From an uncultured beta proteobacterium (lineage in GTDB: Bacteria > Pseudomonadota > Gammaproteobacteria > Burkholderiales > Burkholderiaceae_C), in assembly GCA_903830985.1 (NCBI GenBank), contig CAIKVZ010000033.1, positions 62,001-126,000 of the forward strand: a stretch of DNA of 64,000 nucleotides. Reading direction: 5' to 3'. This document shows, one piece after another, positions 35,385-44,223 of the stretch (position 1 is the stretch's first letter; each line of letters begins with the position of its first letter). The translations under genes were made by a program, and so were the position numbers. The notes under the pieces were generated by a model. That model was not told where the DNA came from, searched no databases, and worked only from the letters and a program-made list of their open reading frames with translations.

Positions 35385-35949
35385 TTTGTAGGAGGAAGTT
35401 CTTCAGCATGATGTGGCCGTGCTCGGTCAGGATGGACTCGGGGTGGAACTGCACGCCCTGAATGGCCAGTGTCCTGTGCCGCACGCCCATGATCTCGCCG
35501 TCGTCGGTCCAGGCAGTGACCTGCAGGCAATCCGGGCAGCTGTCGCGCGCGATCGCCAGCGAGTGGTAGCGGTTCACGGTGAAGCTTTCCGGCAGACCAG
35601 CGAACACGCCTTGTTGGGTGGTGTGGATGACGCTGGTTTTGCCGTGCATGAGCTGCTGCGCGCGCACGATCTTGCCGCCAAAGGCCGCGCCGATCGCCTG
35701 ATGGCCCAGGCACACGCCCAGGATCGGCAGCCGGCCGGCAAAGTGCCGGATCGCCGCCACCGAAATGCCTGCCTCGTTGGGCGAGCAGGGTCCGGGCGAG
35801 ACCACGAGGCGGTCGGGCGCGCGCGCCGCGATGTCGTCGAGAGTGATCTCGTCGTTGCGGAATACCTCCACCTGTGCGCCGAGTTCACCGAAGTACTGGA
35901 CGATGTTGTAGGTGAAGCTGTCGTAGTTGTCGATCATCAAGAGCTTCAT
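35377..35949 (-). CDS. trpG: TrpG, anthranilate synthase glutamine amidotransferase subunit
   Basis: Class I glutaminase that passes ammonia to TrpE; the same protein often serves PabB. The 190 residues begin [20 protein letters not shown]. The catalytic Cys80 is in [10 protein letters not shown], and His169/Glu171 in QFHPES complete the triad. [12 protein letters not shown] is the oxyanion strand. It is 106 bases downstream of trpE, a gap that holds a GC-rich hairpin repeat, and its 3' end overlaps the exporter gene. Confidence 0.97.
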   Translation of the reverse strand: MKLLMIDNYDSFTYNIVQYFGELGAQVEVFRNDEITLDDIAARAPDRLVVSPGPCSPNEAGISVAAIRHFAGRLPILGVCLGHQAIGAAFGGKIVRAQQLMHGKTSVIHTTQQGVFAGLPESFTVNRYHSLAIARDSCPDCLQVTAWTDDGEIMGVRHRTLAIQGVQFHPESILTEHGHIMLKNFLLQSV

Positions 35950-35959
35950 AGAGTCCCCA

Positions 35960-36053
35960 CGCTTGTGTCTACGCCGCTTTTCAAGAACACTTTGTGTACT
36001 GCGCTGCCCCCCGAGGGGGCCGTGCCTTGCTTGGGGCGGCCCGGCGCGGCGGC
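35960..36053. repeat. GC-rich intergenic repeat with hairpin between trpE and trpG
   Basis: The gap contains GCCCCCCGAGGGGGC (36006-36020; 6-bp stem, 3-base loop) followed by TTGCTTGGGGCGGCCCGGCG. From memory, this combination recurs between genes in Comamonadaceae chromosomes as a dispersed REP-like element. Only one copy is in this window, so repetition itself cannot be shown here. It may act as an RNA stem between trpE and trpG. Confidence 0.5.
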
Positions 36054-36055
36054 GC

Positions 36056-37552
36056 TCATTCCAGCCCCTCTTCGACCAGTTCGGAGGCGCGCAGCAGGGC
36101 GCGCGCCTTGGCCTCGGTTTCGGCCCATTCCAGCTCGGGTACGGAGTCGGCCACCACGCCGGCCGCAGCCTGCACGTACAGCACCTGGTCCTTGATGATG
36201 CCGGTGCGGATCGCGATCGCCACGTCCATGTCGCCGGCGTAGCTCAGGTAGCCGCAGGCGCCGCCATAGAGGCCGCGCTTGGTGGGTTCCAGCTGGTCGA
36301 TCAGTTCCATGGCGTGCACCTTGGGCGCACCGGTGAGCGTGCCGGCCGGGAAGGTGGCACGCAGCACGTCCATGTTGCTCATGCCCTGGTTCAAGATGCC
36401 CTCGACGTTGCTCACGATGTGCATCACGTGGCTGTAGCGCTCCACCGCGAAGGCGTCGGTGACCTTGACGCTGCCGGTCTGGGCAATGCGACCGATGTCG
36501 TTGCGCGCCAGATCGATCAGCATCACATGTTCGGCGCGCTCCTTGGGGTCGTGCAGCAGTTCGGCCTCGGCCGCCTTGTCGAGTTCCGGTGTGGCGCCGC
36601 GTGGCCGGGTCCCGGCCAGAGGCCGGATGGTGATCTTCTGCCCGGCCGCGACCTGCTCCTGGCGCACCAGGATTTCCGGTGACGCGCCCACCACGTGAAA
36701 GTCGCCGAAGTGATAGTAGTACATGTAGGGAGAAGGATTGAGCGAACGCAGCGCCCGGTACAGGCTCAGCGGCGACTCGGTGTAGCGCTTGTGGATGCGT
36801 TGCCCCACCTGCACCTGCATGAAGTCGCCCGCTTCGATCAAGCCCTTGGCGCGCTCGACCGCCGCGATGTAATCCGCCTTGGCAAAGTCGCGCTGCGCTG
36901 CATGGTGCGCCGTAGGTTTGACCACTGGCGCGTGCACCGGCTGCGCCAGGCGTTCTTTCAGTTCCTGCAGGCGCTTTGTTGCCGCGCCATAGGCGTCGGG
37001 TTGCGCCGGGTCGGCGTAGACGATCAGGTAGAGCTTGCCCGACAGGTTGTCGATCACCGCCAGTTCCTCGCATTGCAGCAGCAGGATGTCGGGGCAGCCC
37101 AGGGTGTCGGGCGGGCAGGAATGCACCAGCTTCTTTTCGATGTGGCGCACCGTGTCGTAGCCGAAATAGCCCGCCAGCCCGCCGCAAAAACGGGGCAGTC
37201 CGGGGCGCAGCGCGACCTTGAAGCGCTGCTGGTAGGCCGCCACGAAGTCCAGCGGATTGGCCTGCGAGGTTTCCACCACCACGCCGTCGGTCACGACCTC
37301 GGTCAGCGCCTGAGCGCCGAAGCCGCTGGCCCTCAGCAGGGTGCGCGCTGGCAGGCCGATGAAGCTGTAGCGCCCGAAGCGCTCGCCCCCGACCACCGAC
37401 TCCAGCAGAAAGCTGTAGGCGCCGCCCGCTTCGCCGTGGGCCAGCTTGAGGTAGAGCGAGAGCGGGGTTTCCAGATCGGCAAAGGCCTGCAGCAACAGCG
37501 GTATGCGGTTGAAGCCCTGGTCCTTGAGTTGTTTGAATTCGGTTTCAGTCAT
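36056..37552 (-). CDS. trpE: TrpE, anthranilate synthase component I
   Basis: Chorismate-using subunit that makes anthranilate with TrpG. The 498 residues have the N-terminal feedback element LLES at 49-52, which binds tryptophan, and the C-terminal catalytic core: [50 protein letters not shown] and [16 protein letters not shown]. So it is a tryptophan-inhibited TrpE rather than PabB. It begins the trpE-trpG-lysE-trpD run. Upstream lie about 270 bases with a possible leader peptide and a stable hairpin. Confidence 0.96.
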   Translation of the reverse strand: MTETEFKQLKDQGFNRIPLLLQAFADLETPLSLYLKLAHGEAGGAYSFLLESVVGGERFGRYSFIGLPARTLLRASGFGAQALTEVVTDGVVVETSQANPLDFVAAYQQRFKVALRPGLPRFCGGLAGYFGYDTVRHIEKKLVHSCPPDTLGCPDILLLQCEELAVIDNLSGKLYLIVYADPAQPDAYGAATKRLQELKERLAQPVHAPVVKPTAHHAAQRDFAKADYIAAVERAKGLIEAGDFMQVQVGQRIHKRYTESPLSLYRALRSLNPSPYMYYYHFGDFHVVGASPEILVRQEQVAAGQKITIRPLAGTRPRGATPELDKAAEAELLHDPKERAEHVMLIDLARNDIGRIAQTGSVKVTDAFAVERYSHVMHIVSNVEGILNQGMSNMDVLRATFPAGTLTGAPKVHAMELIDQLEPTKRGLYGGACGYLSYAGDMDVAIAIRTGIIKDQVLYVQAAAGVVADSVPELEWAETEAKARALLRASELVEEGLE

Positions 37553-37589
37553 CGCTAAAGGCTTTCCGATATCCCGGTGTATTTCCGGG

Positions 37590-37618
37590 GAGCAGTGGCC
37601 CGTGGGTGGACACTGCTC
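37590..37618 (-). promoter_or_regulatory. Hairpin in the trpE leader
   Basis: GAGCAGTG (37590-37597) and CACTGCTC (37611-37618) are perfect 8-bp inverted repeats with a 13-base loop, ending about 38 bases before the trpE ATG on the minus strand. No U-run follows, so it is not a classical attenuator terminator. It may still control read-through or ribosome access. Confidence 0.4.
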
Positions 37619-37729
37619 AATGAGGGGGAGATGGGACGGCTTTGGACGCTTGGCCGGGGTGCGTGCTGGCCAGACAGGCTGTCGGGCTACATCGCGCCAT
37701 GGCTCATTTCACCAGGCCCAAGGGTCGGG

Positions 37730-37822
37730 CTACGCAGGCTGGACGCGTGCGTTTGGCGAGCGGCGCCAGGGCCAGGCTCCCCGGTCGCCAAGACCTGCGC
37801 TGATGATGCGATGCATGAACAT
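37730..37822 (-). CDS. Candidate trp leader peptide (30 codons, Trp-Pro-Trp)
   Basis: Short frame starting ATG at 37822 and ending at 37730, 177 bases before trpE, with TGG-CCC-TGG at codons 17-19. The two Trp codons lie within an inverted repeat TTGGCGA/TCGCCAA (37753-37759 and 37785-37791), as expected for a ribosome-sensing stem. A TACACT hexamer (37829-37834, minus strand) could be a -10 box. Against it: no Shine-Dalgarno, no U-tract terminator, and only two non-adjacent Trp codons. Chance is quite possible. Confidence 0.3.
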   Translation of the reverse strand: MFMHRIISAGLGDRGAWPWRRSPNARVQPA

Positions 37823-37935
37823 GTCGCCAGTGTAGCAAACCGACGTGTCAGGGGCTGAACTCGGGGCATCGCCGGGTTGCGCCGTGCCTGTTGCGCGTCC
37901 GGTGTCGCAAATCGGACAACTTTTTTCAAATATTT

Positions 37936-37965
37936 TTGCGATAACACAATTATCAAAAGCATAAT
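37936..37965 (+). promoter_or_regulatory. Candidate sigma-70 promoter for the first mcp gene
   Basis: TTGCGA (37936-37941), 18-base spacer, CATAAT (37960-37965), in an AT-rich block about 125 bases before the mcp ATG. No sigma-28 box was found upstream of this receptor gene. Match quality is moderate. Confidence 0.4.
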
Positions 37966-38090
37966 CAAAGCCCTGATCTGAAAATGGTTTCACCCTTGGC
38001 AGGCGTGGCGCGTTGAGGTCAGTCCATCCGAGGCCCCGATGGTTTCAAGCCTTTTGGCTGTGTGCATCGTCGTCGTCAAGGAGACTCGTC

Positions 38091-40229
38091 ATGTTGAAAT
38101 CGCTGACCGGTTGGCGTAACAGGAGCCTGGGGCTCAAGCTGGCATTGAGCAATTTTTTGCTCGTCGCCACGCTCTTTGCGGCCATGCTGGGCGCTGTGGT
38201 CTGGTCGATTTTCGAGGTCATTGAGGCGCGCGCCAAAGACGAGGTGACGGCGAAAACGCACCTCATGGTCGACATGATCAACGCCTCGGACAAGGAGTTG
38301 CGCACACGCACTGCGGCCCTGGCCCGGGGCTTTCAGTCCAGCCTGCGCGGCAAGTTCGAACTGGACGAAGCCAAGGTGGACATCCAGGGAAAACCGACAC
38401 CCGCGCTCAAGCTCGACGGCCGGGTGCTCAACCTCGACTTCGGCCTCGTGGACCGGTTCTCCGAATCTGCCGCAGCCGTGGCCACGGTGTTTGCCCGAAG
38501 CGGCGATGATTTCGTGCGTGTCACAACTTCGCTGAAGAACGACAAGGGCGAACGCGCTGTGGGCAGCCTGCTGGACCGTGCACATCCGGGCTACAAGACC
38601 CTGCTCGAGGGCGGCAGTTACGTCGGTCTGGCCAAACTGTTTGGTCGCCAGTACATGACGCAATACGACCCCATCAAGGATGCCCAAGGCAAGCTCGTGG
38701 GACTGAGCTTTGTCGGCCTGGATTTCACCGAATACCTGGTCGGCCTGAAGGGCAGTTTGCGCAGCCAGAAGATCGGCCAAACCGGCTATTTCTACGTGCT
38801 CGACGCGCAGCCGGGAAGCGGCTACGGCGATCTGCTGGTGCACCCGGCAATCGAGGGAAAGAACCTGTTGAGTGCCAAGGATCCCACGGGCCGCGAGTTC
38901 ATCCGGGAAATTCTGGAAACTCGCGATGGCTCGATCCGCTACCCCTGGCAGAACCAGGAACTGGGCGACACCAGCCTGCGCGACAAGGTTGTGGCCTTCT
39001 CGTTCGTGAAGAACTGGAACTGGGTCGTGGCTGGCGGTACCTACGCGGACGAATACACCAGTGAAGTTCGTCGCCTGCGCAACCTCTATGGCGGAATGGG
39101 GGTGGTGTTGATGCTGGTCGCATCGGCCGTGCTGTGGCTGATGCTGCGCCAGCTGATTCTGCAACCCTTGCAGCGGGCCCGCAGTCAGGCTATGGCCTTG
39201 GCACAGGGCGATCTGACGGTCGAATTGAAGGTCAGCAGCGGTGACGAAATCGGCCAGTTGATGGCCTCCATGAACCAGATTGGCAGCGGGCTCAGCGGCG
39301 TGGTTCATTCGGTGCGGCTGGGCTCCGAAGCCGTGGCCGGTGCCAGTGCGGAAATCGCCTCCGGTAATCAGGATCTGTCCAGCCGCACCGAAAGTCAGGC
39401 CAGCGCCCTGGAGCAGACCGCCGCGTCGATGGAACAGCTTGGGGTCACGGTCAAACAGAACGCTGACAACGCGCGCCATGCGAACCAGCTTGCCCTGGAT
39501 GCCAGCAGGGTCGCGGTCGAGGGCGGCGAAGTGGTGAGCCAGGTAGTGGAAACAATGCGAGGCATCAACGAAGCCTCCCGCCGCATCGCCGACATCATCG
39601 GCGTGATCGACGGCATTGCCTTTCAGACCAACATCCTGGCACTCAACGCGGCGGTCGAAGCGGCGCGTGCCGGAGTGCAGGGCCGGGGCTTTGCCGTCGT
39701 GGCGGCCGAAGTGCGCAGTCTGGCCGGGCACAGCGCACAGGCTGCGAGAGAAATCAAGGCGCTGATTGCCACCAGCGTCGAGCGCGCCGACCAGGGAACA
39801 GCACTGGTCGACAAGGCCGGCGCCACCATGCAGGGGGTGGTGGGTGCCATCCGACGCGTCACCGACATCATGGGAGAAATCAGCGCGGCCACGCAGGAGC
39901 AAAGCGCGGGCGTGGCGCAGGTGGGCGAGGCCGTCACCAGTCTGGACCGTACGACGCAGCAAAACGCCGCATTGGTGGAGCAGATGGCCGCGGCCGCAGG
40001 AAGTCTGAAACACCAGTCTGACGACCTGGTGCAGGCGGTCTCTGCGTTCACGCTGGCCGGTGCAGCGATGGCACCGCTGGTGGCGCGCGCCGCGATCAGA
40101 TCGACTTCTCCGGCAGCGACACTGCCGGCAGTGGAGCGCCGCTGCGCGAATCCGACCAACGACACCCGGGCCCGGGGCAGGGCATCACAGGCGCCGCCGC
40201 GCGCAATTCTTGCCGACCAGCCGGCGTAA
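38091..40229 (+). CDS. Methyl-accepting chemotaxis protein with Cache-type sensor
   Basis: 712-residue membrane chemoreceptor. One membrane helix lies near residues 15-40, then a roughly 290-residue periplasmic region of single-Cache type (features [38 protein letters not shown]), a second helix at about 335-356, a HAMP domain, and the kinase-control domain with the tip [21 protein letters not shown] at about 508-528. Cache domains bind small organic ligands; this one is unassigned. The C-terminus ends LADQPA without a CheR-docking pentapeptide. The ATG at 38091 has AAGGAGA upstream; earlier in-frame codons are unlikely. Its tail is nearly identical to the next receptor. Confidence 0.94.
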   Translation: MLKSLTGWRNRSLGLKLALSNFLLVATLFAAMLGAVVWSIFEVIEARAKDEVTAKTHLMVDMINASDKELRTRTAALARGFQSSLRGKFELDEAKVDIQGKPTPALKLDGRVLNLDFGLVDRFSESAAAVATVFARSGDDFVRVTTSLKNDKGERAVGSLLDRAHPGYKTLLEGGSYVGLAKLFGRQYMTQYDPIKDAQGKLVGLSFVGLDFTEYLVGLKGSLRSQKIGQTGYFYVLDAQPGSGYGDLLVHPAIEGKNLLSAKDPTGREFIREILETRDGSIRYPWQNQELGDTSLRDKVVAFSFVKNWNWVVAGGTYADEYTSEVRRLRNLYGGMGVVLMLVASAVLWLMLRQLILQPLQRARSQAMALAQGDLTVELKVSSGDEIGQLMASMNQIGSGLSGVVHSVRLGSEAVAGASAEIASGNQDLSSRTESQASALEQTAASMEQLGVTVKQNADNARHANQLALDASRVAVEGGEVVSQVVETMRGINEASRRIADIIGVIDGIAFQTNILALNAAVEAARAGVQGRGFAVVAAEVRSLAGHSAQAAREIKALIATSVERADQGTALVDKAGATMQGVVGAIRRVTDIMGEISAATQEQSAGVAQVGEAVTSLDRTTQQNAALVEQMAAAAGSLKHQSDDLVQAVSAFTLAGAAMAPLVARAAIRSTSPAATLPAVERRCANPTNDTRARGRASQAPPRAILADQPA

Positions 40230-40362
40230 AAAATCGGCAGGCAGGCCGTAACAGCGGCATGGGATCAGCCGGCTTTGGCTCATGGTGATGGCGTACGGTT
40301 GCGGGTGAAGCCGACGCGCAGATACAACGTCGCCAAAAATTTCTGAAATTGTCTATTTGATA

Positions 40363-40391
40363 TGTCACATATGACAACATGAGTTTTGTCA
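40363..40391. promoter_or_regulatory. Cluster of alternating TGTCA/TGACA half-sites
   Basis: TGTCA (40363-40367), TGACA (40372-40376) and TTGTCA (40386-40391) alternate in orientation. The first two form TGTCA-N4-TGACA; the second and third form TGACAA-N8-TTGTCA. They cover the proposed -35 and spacer, so a repressor or activator could bind here. Regulator unknown. Confidence 0.45.
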
Positions 40392-40400
40392 AAATAATAT
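40371..40400 (+). promoter_or_regulatory. Candidate sigma-70 promoter of the binding-protein/mcp pair
   Basis: ATGACA (40371-40376), 18-base spacer, TAATAT (40395-40400). Each hexamer differs from consensus at one or two positions. It lies about 135 bases before the binding-protein ATG within the AT-rich tract. Confidence 0.45.
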
Positions 40401-40535
40401 CATCACCATTCGCAAATCGAGAAATTTTTGCGTCGGGATGGGCCAATCCAGCCGCGTTCGCCACCTCCCTGGCGCGCCCTGCCTCTCAGATCTCCCCGCG
40501 TTTGCATTTCCACCCAACCCCCGCTTAGGAAAACC

Positions 40536-41288
40536 ATGAAAAAGACCCTGCTCCCAAGCACGATTGCCGTCGCATTGGCTATTCTGGCCGGACCCGTCAC
40601 CGCTGACACGGTGAAAATTTCGGGCGCCTCCACGGTGTTCGCCGCCGTTGTCTCGTCGGGCAAAGCTGCGGTCGAGAAGAGTACGGGCCACACCCTGCAA
40701 CTTGTAAGTTCGAACTCCGGCAAGGGCCTCGCTGATTTGGCCAGCGGCGCCGCCGACATTGCCATGGTGTCGGAGCCACTGGACGTCTCGGCCCCGTTGG
40801 CTGAAGTAGCCGGCACCAAGATTGATGCCAAGGCGGTGCAGTTCTTCGAGTTGAAGAAGGACGAAATTGTGTTCATCGTGCACCCAAGCAACCCGGTTGG
40901 CAAGCTGACACCGGAACAACTGGGCGGCATCCTGAGCGGAAAAATCGGCAACTGGAAAGAGGTTGGCGGCATGGACAAGGCGATCGCCGTTTATGGCGAA
41001 GGCCCCACTGCGGGTACCCGCGCGATGATCAAGAAACTCTTGCTCAGCGGTGCTGAATTCACCTCAGGGCTCAAGGCGCAGAGCTCGATCAAGCGTGTCG
41101 CTGAGTTGGTGGCGGGTGACGAGGCTGGCATCGCCGGTGTCGGTCGGAATTTTGTCGAAGCAGGCAAGACCAAGGCCGTCGCCAGCAAGAAGTTCGAGCG
41201 TCCGCTGGCCCTGGCCACGCTGGGCGCCCCCAAGCCGGCGGCCAAGGCGGTGATCGACGCCTACACCAAAGAAGCCAAGACGCTTTGA
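40536..41288 (+). CDS. PstS-like periplasmic substrate-binding protein
   Basis: 250-residue exported protein of the PstS-like PBP class (type II fold). A clean signal peptide ([20 protein letters not shown], cleavage near VTA-DT) precedes [55 protein letters not shown] and [18 protein letters not shown], which are typical phosphate-binding-like segments. It is shorter than true PstS (usually above 300), and no ABC permease or ATPase gene is nearby. The next gene, 70 bases on, is a chemoreceptor, so the protein may present a ligand to a receptor. Ligand is not proven; phosphate or another oxyanion is possible. Confidence 0.82.
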   Translation: MKKTLLPSTIAVALAILAGPVTADTVKISGASTVFAAVVSSGKAAVEKSTGHTLQLVSSNSGKGLADLASGAADIAMVSEPLDVSAPLAEVAGTKIDAKAVQFFELKKDEIVFIVHPSNPVGKLTPEQLGGILSGKIGNWKEVGGMDKAIAVYGEGPTAGTRAMIKKLLLSGAEFTSGLKAQSSIKRVAELVAGDEAGIAGVGRNFVEAGKTKAVASKKFERPLALATLGAPKPAAKAVIDAYTKEAKTL

Positions 41289-41300
41289 TGGCGCAGCAAA

Positions 41301-41329
41301 GCACGCGTTTGCCAGGATGGGTCGCGTGC
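41301..41329 (+). other. Hairpin between the binding-protein gene and mcp
   Basis: GCACGCG (41301-41307) and CGCGTGC (41323-41329) are perfect 7-bp arms with a 15-base loop, in the 70-base gap. No U-tract follows, so it is not a standard terminator. It could stabilise the upstream message and set a higher ratio of binding protein to receptor. Confidence 0.35.
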
Positions 41330-41358
41330 ACCGTACCAAGCACGTTGAAGGAGTAGCG

Positions 41359-43125
41359 ATGAAATTTCCTCAAATGCAAAGCGCGGGCGTCGGCATGCGC
41401 CTGGGATCGGCCTTCGGCTTGCTCACGCTGCTGCTGCTGGCCTGCGTGGCGTTCGGCGTGCAGCGCCTGAATTCGCTCAACAACACCATGCAGTCCTTGC
41501 TCGAACACGAGGCGCGTTCCAGCTTACTTGCAACAGAACTGGTCGCCAAGGCGCAGGAGATCTCCGCCGCGGTCGGGCGCGCGGTGATGGCCGACAGTGG
41601 GGCCCTCATCCAGTCCAACCTGGCGCAGACGGAAAAACTGCGCGGGCAAAACGATCAGGTGAAAAAACTGCTCGAGGAAGCGCTCAGCAACGATGCTGCG
41701 CGCACCGCCCTGAAGGAAGTCATTGATGCCCAGACGCCCTACCGCGCAGCCATGGACAAGGTCATAGCGGCGATCAAAGGCGGCGACAGCGACGCAGCGC
41801 GCACGGCGCTGAACGACAAGTCCCTGGCCAGCGCCGAGGCCGCCTACATGGGCGCCTTGAAGGACTTCGATACGCAGCAGATCAGCGCCACGGAAGAGGC
41901 CAAAACCCAGGCAGCTGCGGCCTACACCACCGGACGCAACCTGCTGCTGGGCGCGGCACTGCTGGCCGTGGTGCTGGCGCTGGCCATGGGTTTGTGGATC
42001 ACACGCGGCCTGATCAGGGAACTCGGCGGTGAACCCGACTACGCCACCGCCATCACCCAGCGCATCGCAGCGGGTGACCTGAGCGTGCAGATCTCCCTGC
42101 GTGCCAACGACCAGAGCAGCCTGCTGTTTGCCATTCAGGCCATGCGCGACAGTTTCGCCGGTATTGTCGAGCGCGTGCGCCAGGGTTCGGACGGCGTGGC
42201 CACCGCCAGCGCGGAAATCGCCCAGGGCAATTCCGACTTGTCGGGCCGCACCGAAAGCCAGGCGAGTGCCTTGCAGCAAACGGCCGCATCCATGGAAGAG
42301 CTCAGCTCCACGGTGAAGCAGAATGCCGACAACGCTGCCCAGGCGAATCAGTTGGCCATCGGCGCTTCCAGCGTGGCTGTGCAGGGCGGCACGGTCGTGG
42401 GGCAGGTGGTGAGTACCATGAAAGGCATCAACGAGGCATCGAGGAAGATCGCCGACATCATCAGCGTCATCGAAGGCATCGCCTTTCAGACCAACATCCT
42501 GGCACTCAATGCCGCGGTCGAGGCCGCGCGCGCCGGTGACCAGGGGCGCGGCTTTGCCGTTGTGGCGTCCGAGGTGCGCAGCCTGGCCGGGCGTTCTGCC
42601 GAAGCCGCCAAAGAAATCAAGGCACTGATCTCGGCCAGCGTGCTGCGCGTGGACGAGGGCACGGCGCTGGTGGACAAGGCGGGCGCGACCATGGTCGAGG
42701 TGGTGGCCGCGATCAAACGCGTGACCGATCACATGGGCGAAATCAGCGCCGCCAGCCAGGAACAGAGCGCGGGCGTAGCGCAGGTGGGCGAGGCTGTCAC
42801 CAGCCTGGACCGCACGACCCAGCAAAACGCCGCCTTGGTGGAGCAGATGGCCGCCGCCGCGGGCAGCCTGAAACACCAGTCAGACGACCTGGTGCAGGCG
42901 GTCTCGGTGTTCACGCTGGCCGGTGGCGCGACGACTCCGCTGGTGGCCCGGTCCGCGATCCGATCGGCTTCGCCGCCATCGGAGGCCCCTGCGGTGGAGC
43001 GCCGCTCCGCGAATCCGACCAGCCACACCCGAGCCAGAGCCCGGGCGAAGCCGCCGGTCGAAGTAGAGCCAGCGGCCCGGGTTACAGAAGCTGCGCCGGC
43101 GGCCTACAGTTGGGAAACCTTCTAG
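41359..43125 (+). CDS. Methyl-accepting chemotaxis protein with C-terminal SWETF docking motif
   Basis: 588-residue chemoreceptor: membrane helix at about 12-32, a roughly 160-residue helical periplasmic domain (four-helix-bundle type), second helix at about 193-215, HAMP, and signalling domain with the tip [21 protein letters not shown] near 373-393. It ends AYSWETF; SWETF fits the xWxxF pentapeptide (NWETF in E. coli Tar/Tsr) that tethers CheR and CheB. Start ATG 41359 has GAAGGAG upstream. It follows the PstS-like protein by 70 bases. Its TAG stop overlaps the rpe stop on the other strand. Confidence 0.94.
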   Translation: MKFPQMQSAGVGMRLGSAFGLLTLLLLACVAFGVQRLNSLNNTMQSLLEHEARSSLLATELVAKAQEISAAVGRAVMADSGALIQSNLAQTEKLRGQNDQVKKLLEEALSNDAARTALKEVIDAQTPYRAAMDKVIAAIKGGDSDAARTALNDKSLASAEAAYMGALKDFDTQQISATEEAKTQAAAAYTTGRNLLLGAALLAVVLALAMGLWITRGLIRELGGEPDYATAITQRIAAGDLSVQISLRANDQSSLLFAIQAMRDSFAGIVERVRQGSDGVATASAEIAQGNSDLSGRTESQASALQQTAASMEELSSTVKQNADNAAQANQLAIGASSVAVQGGTVVGQVVSTMKGINEASRKIADIISVIEGIAFQTNILALNAAVEAARAGDQGRGFAVVASEVRSLAGRSAEAAKEIKALISASVLRVDEGTALVDKAGATMVEVVAAIKRVTDHMGEISAASQEQSAGVAQVGEAVTSLDRTTQQNAALVEQMAAAAGSLKHQSDDLVQAVSVFTLAGGATTPLVARSAIRSASPPSEAPAVERRSANPTSHTRARARAKPPVEVEPAARVTEAAPAAYSWETF

Positions 43126-43802
43126 CCTAAAGCGACGCGCATGGCGTCGATCACGCTCTTGTAGTCGGGCTTGCCAAAAATGGCGCTGCCCGCAACAAAG
43201 GTGTCGGCGCCGGCGTCGGCCACACGGCGGATGTTGTCGGTCTTGATGCCGCCGTCGACCTCCAGTCGGATGTCGCGGCCGCTGGCCTGAATCCGTTTGC
43301 GTGCCTGCTCGATCTTGCGCAGCGCGGAGTCAATGAAGCTCTGGCCACCAAAGCCCGGATTCACACTCATGATCAGGATCAGGTCCAGGTCGTCGATCAC
43401 CCAGTCCAGCACGTCCAGCGGTTGCGCCGGGTTGAACACCAGGCCAGCCTTGCAGCCCTGGGCCTTGATGGCCTGCACGCTGCGGTGCACATGGCCCGAG
43501 GCGTCGGGGTGAAAGCTGATCAGGTCGGCGCCGGCTTGCGCAAAGGCCGCGGCCAGGGCATCGACCGGCTGCACCATCAGGTGCACGTCGATCGGCACGG
43601 GCGTTCCGTCCGGTGCCTTGGAGTGGGCCTTGAGGGCGCTGCACACCATGGGGCCGAAAGTCAGGTTCGGCACGTAATGGTTGTCCATGACGTCGAAGTG
43701 AATCCAGTCGGCGCCGGCGGCAATGACGTCGCGCACCTCCTGCCCAAGGCAGGCAAAATCGGCGGACAGGATGGAAGGGGCAATGCGGTAGGTTCTGCTC
43801 AT
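43122..43802 (-). CDS. rpe: Ribulose-phosphate 3-epimerase
   Basis: TIM-barrel enzyme interconverting D-ribulose-5-P and D-xylulose-5-P in the pentose-phosphate and Calvin pathways. The 226 residues begin [65 protein letters not shown] and [11 protein letters not shown] supply the metal-binding His/Asp residues and phosphate site. The frame stays open far upstream through apaG and thiL, but the Rpe N-terminus fixes the start at 43802. It is divergent from apaG with 30 bases between starts. Confidence 0.97.
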   Translation of the reverse strand: MSRTYRIAPSILSADFACLGQEVRDVIAAGADWIHFDVMDNHYVPNLTFGPMVCSALKAHSKAPDGTPVPIDVHLMVQPVDALAAAFAQAGADLISFHPDASGHVHRSVQAIKAQGCKAGLVFNPAQPLDVLDWVIDDLDLILIMSVNPGFGGQSFIDSALRKIEQARKRIQASGRDIRLEVDGGIKTDNIRRVADAGADTFVAGSAIFGKPDYKSVIDAMRVALG

Positions 43803-43832
43803 CCGCCGATTGTCGCAGTTACCATCGCCCCC

Positions 43833-44219
43833 ATGCCCAAATACCTTTTCAGCGTCGAGGTCGAACCCGAGTACCTGCCCGAGCAGTCCGAGCCCGAGCA
43901 GGACGTCTACGCCTTCACCTACACCATCACCATTCGCAACGCCGGACGCGTGCCGGCGCAGCTGATTTCCCGCCACTGGATCATCAGCGACGCTCGTGGC
44001 CACAACGAGGAGGTCAAGGGCCTCGGCGTGGTGGGGCACCAGCCCCTGCTCAAGCCCGGCGAAGCGTTTCAGTACACCAGCGGCTGCCGCTTGCGCACCG
44101 CCAGCGGCAGCATGCACGGCAGCTTTTTTTGCGTGGCCGAAGACGGCGAGCGTTTCGAGGCGGCGGTGCCGCTGTTCGTGTTGGAAGCCGGTGGCGGCGG
44201 CACACGCGTGCTGCATTGA
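43833..44219 (+). CDS. apaG: ApaG (Co2+/Mg2+ efflux-associated beta-sandwich protein)
   Basis: 128-residue protein of the ApaG family, a fibronectin-III-like fold of uncertain biochemical role, linked to metal tolerance in enterobacteria. It contains [20 protein letters not shown] with [20 protein letters not shown] and a C-terminal [20 protein letters not shown]. The ATG at 43833 is chosen by alignment to the family; the frame is open upstream through antisense rpe. Only 30 bases separate it from the divergent rpe start, and thiL begins 4 bases after its stop. Confidence 0.93.
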   Translation: MPKYLFSVEVEPEYLPEQSEPEQDVYAFTYTITIRNAGRVPAQLISRHWIISDARGHNEEVKGLGVVGHQPLLKPGEAFQYTSGCRLRTASGSMHGSFFCVAEDGERFEAAVPLFVLEAGGGGTRVLH

Positions 44220-44223
44220 AGTC

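Larger units (their letters stand above)
37553..38090. other. Intergenic region between trpE and the first chemoreceptor
   Basis: 538 bases without an established gene. On the minus side it holds the trpE leader elements and a 10-bp direct repeat GTCGGGCTAC (37681-37690 and 37724-37733). On the plus side is an AT-rich tract at about 37918-37970 with a sigma-70-like promoter and the dyad GATAA-N5-TTATC (37940-37954), then the mcp leader. I see no degenerate gene or insertion sequence in it. Confidence 0.6.
40230..40535 (+). other. Intergenic region upstream of the binding-protein gene
   Basis: 306 bases. The first 100 are GC-rich with no feature I can name. Bases 40330-40432 are strikingly AT-rich and carry a promoter-like pair and TGTCA half-sites. 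The rest is a GC-rich leader ending in a TTAGGA ribosome site for the ATG at 40536. No coding frame is supported. Confidence 0.6.
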
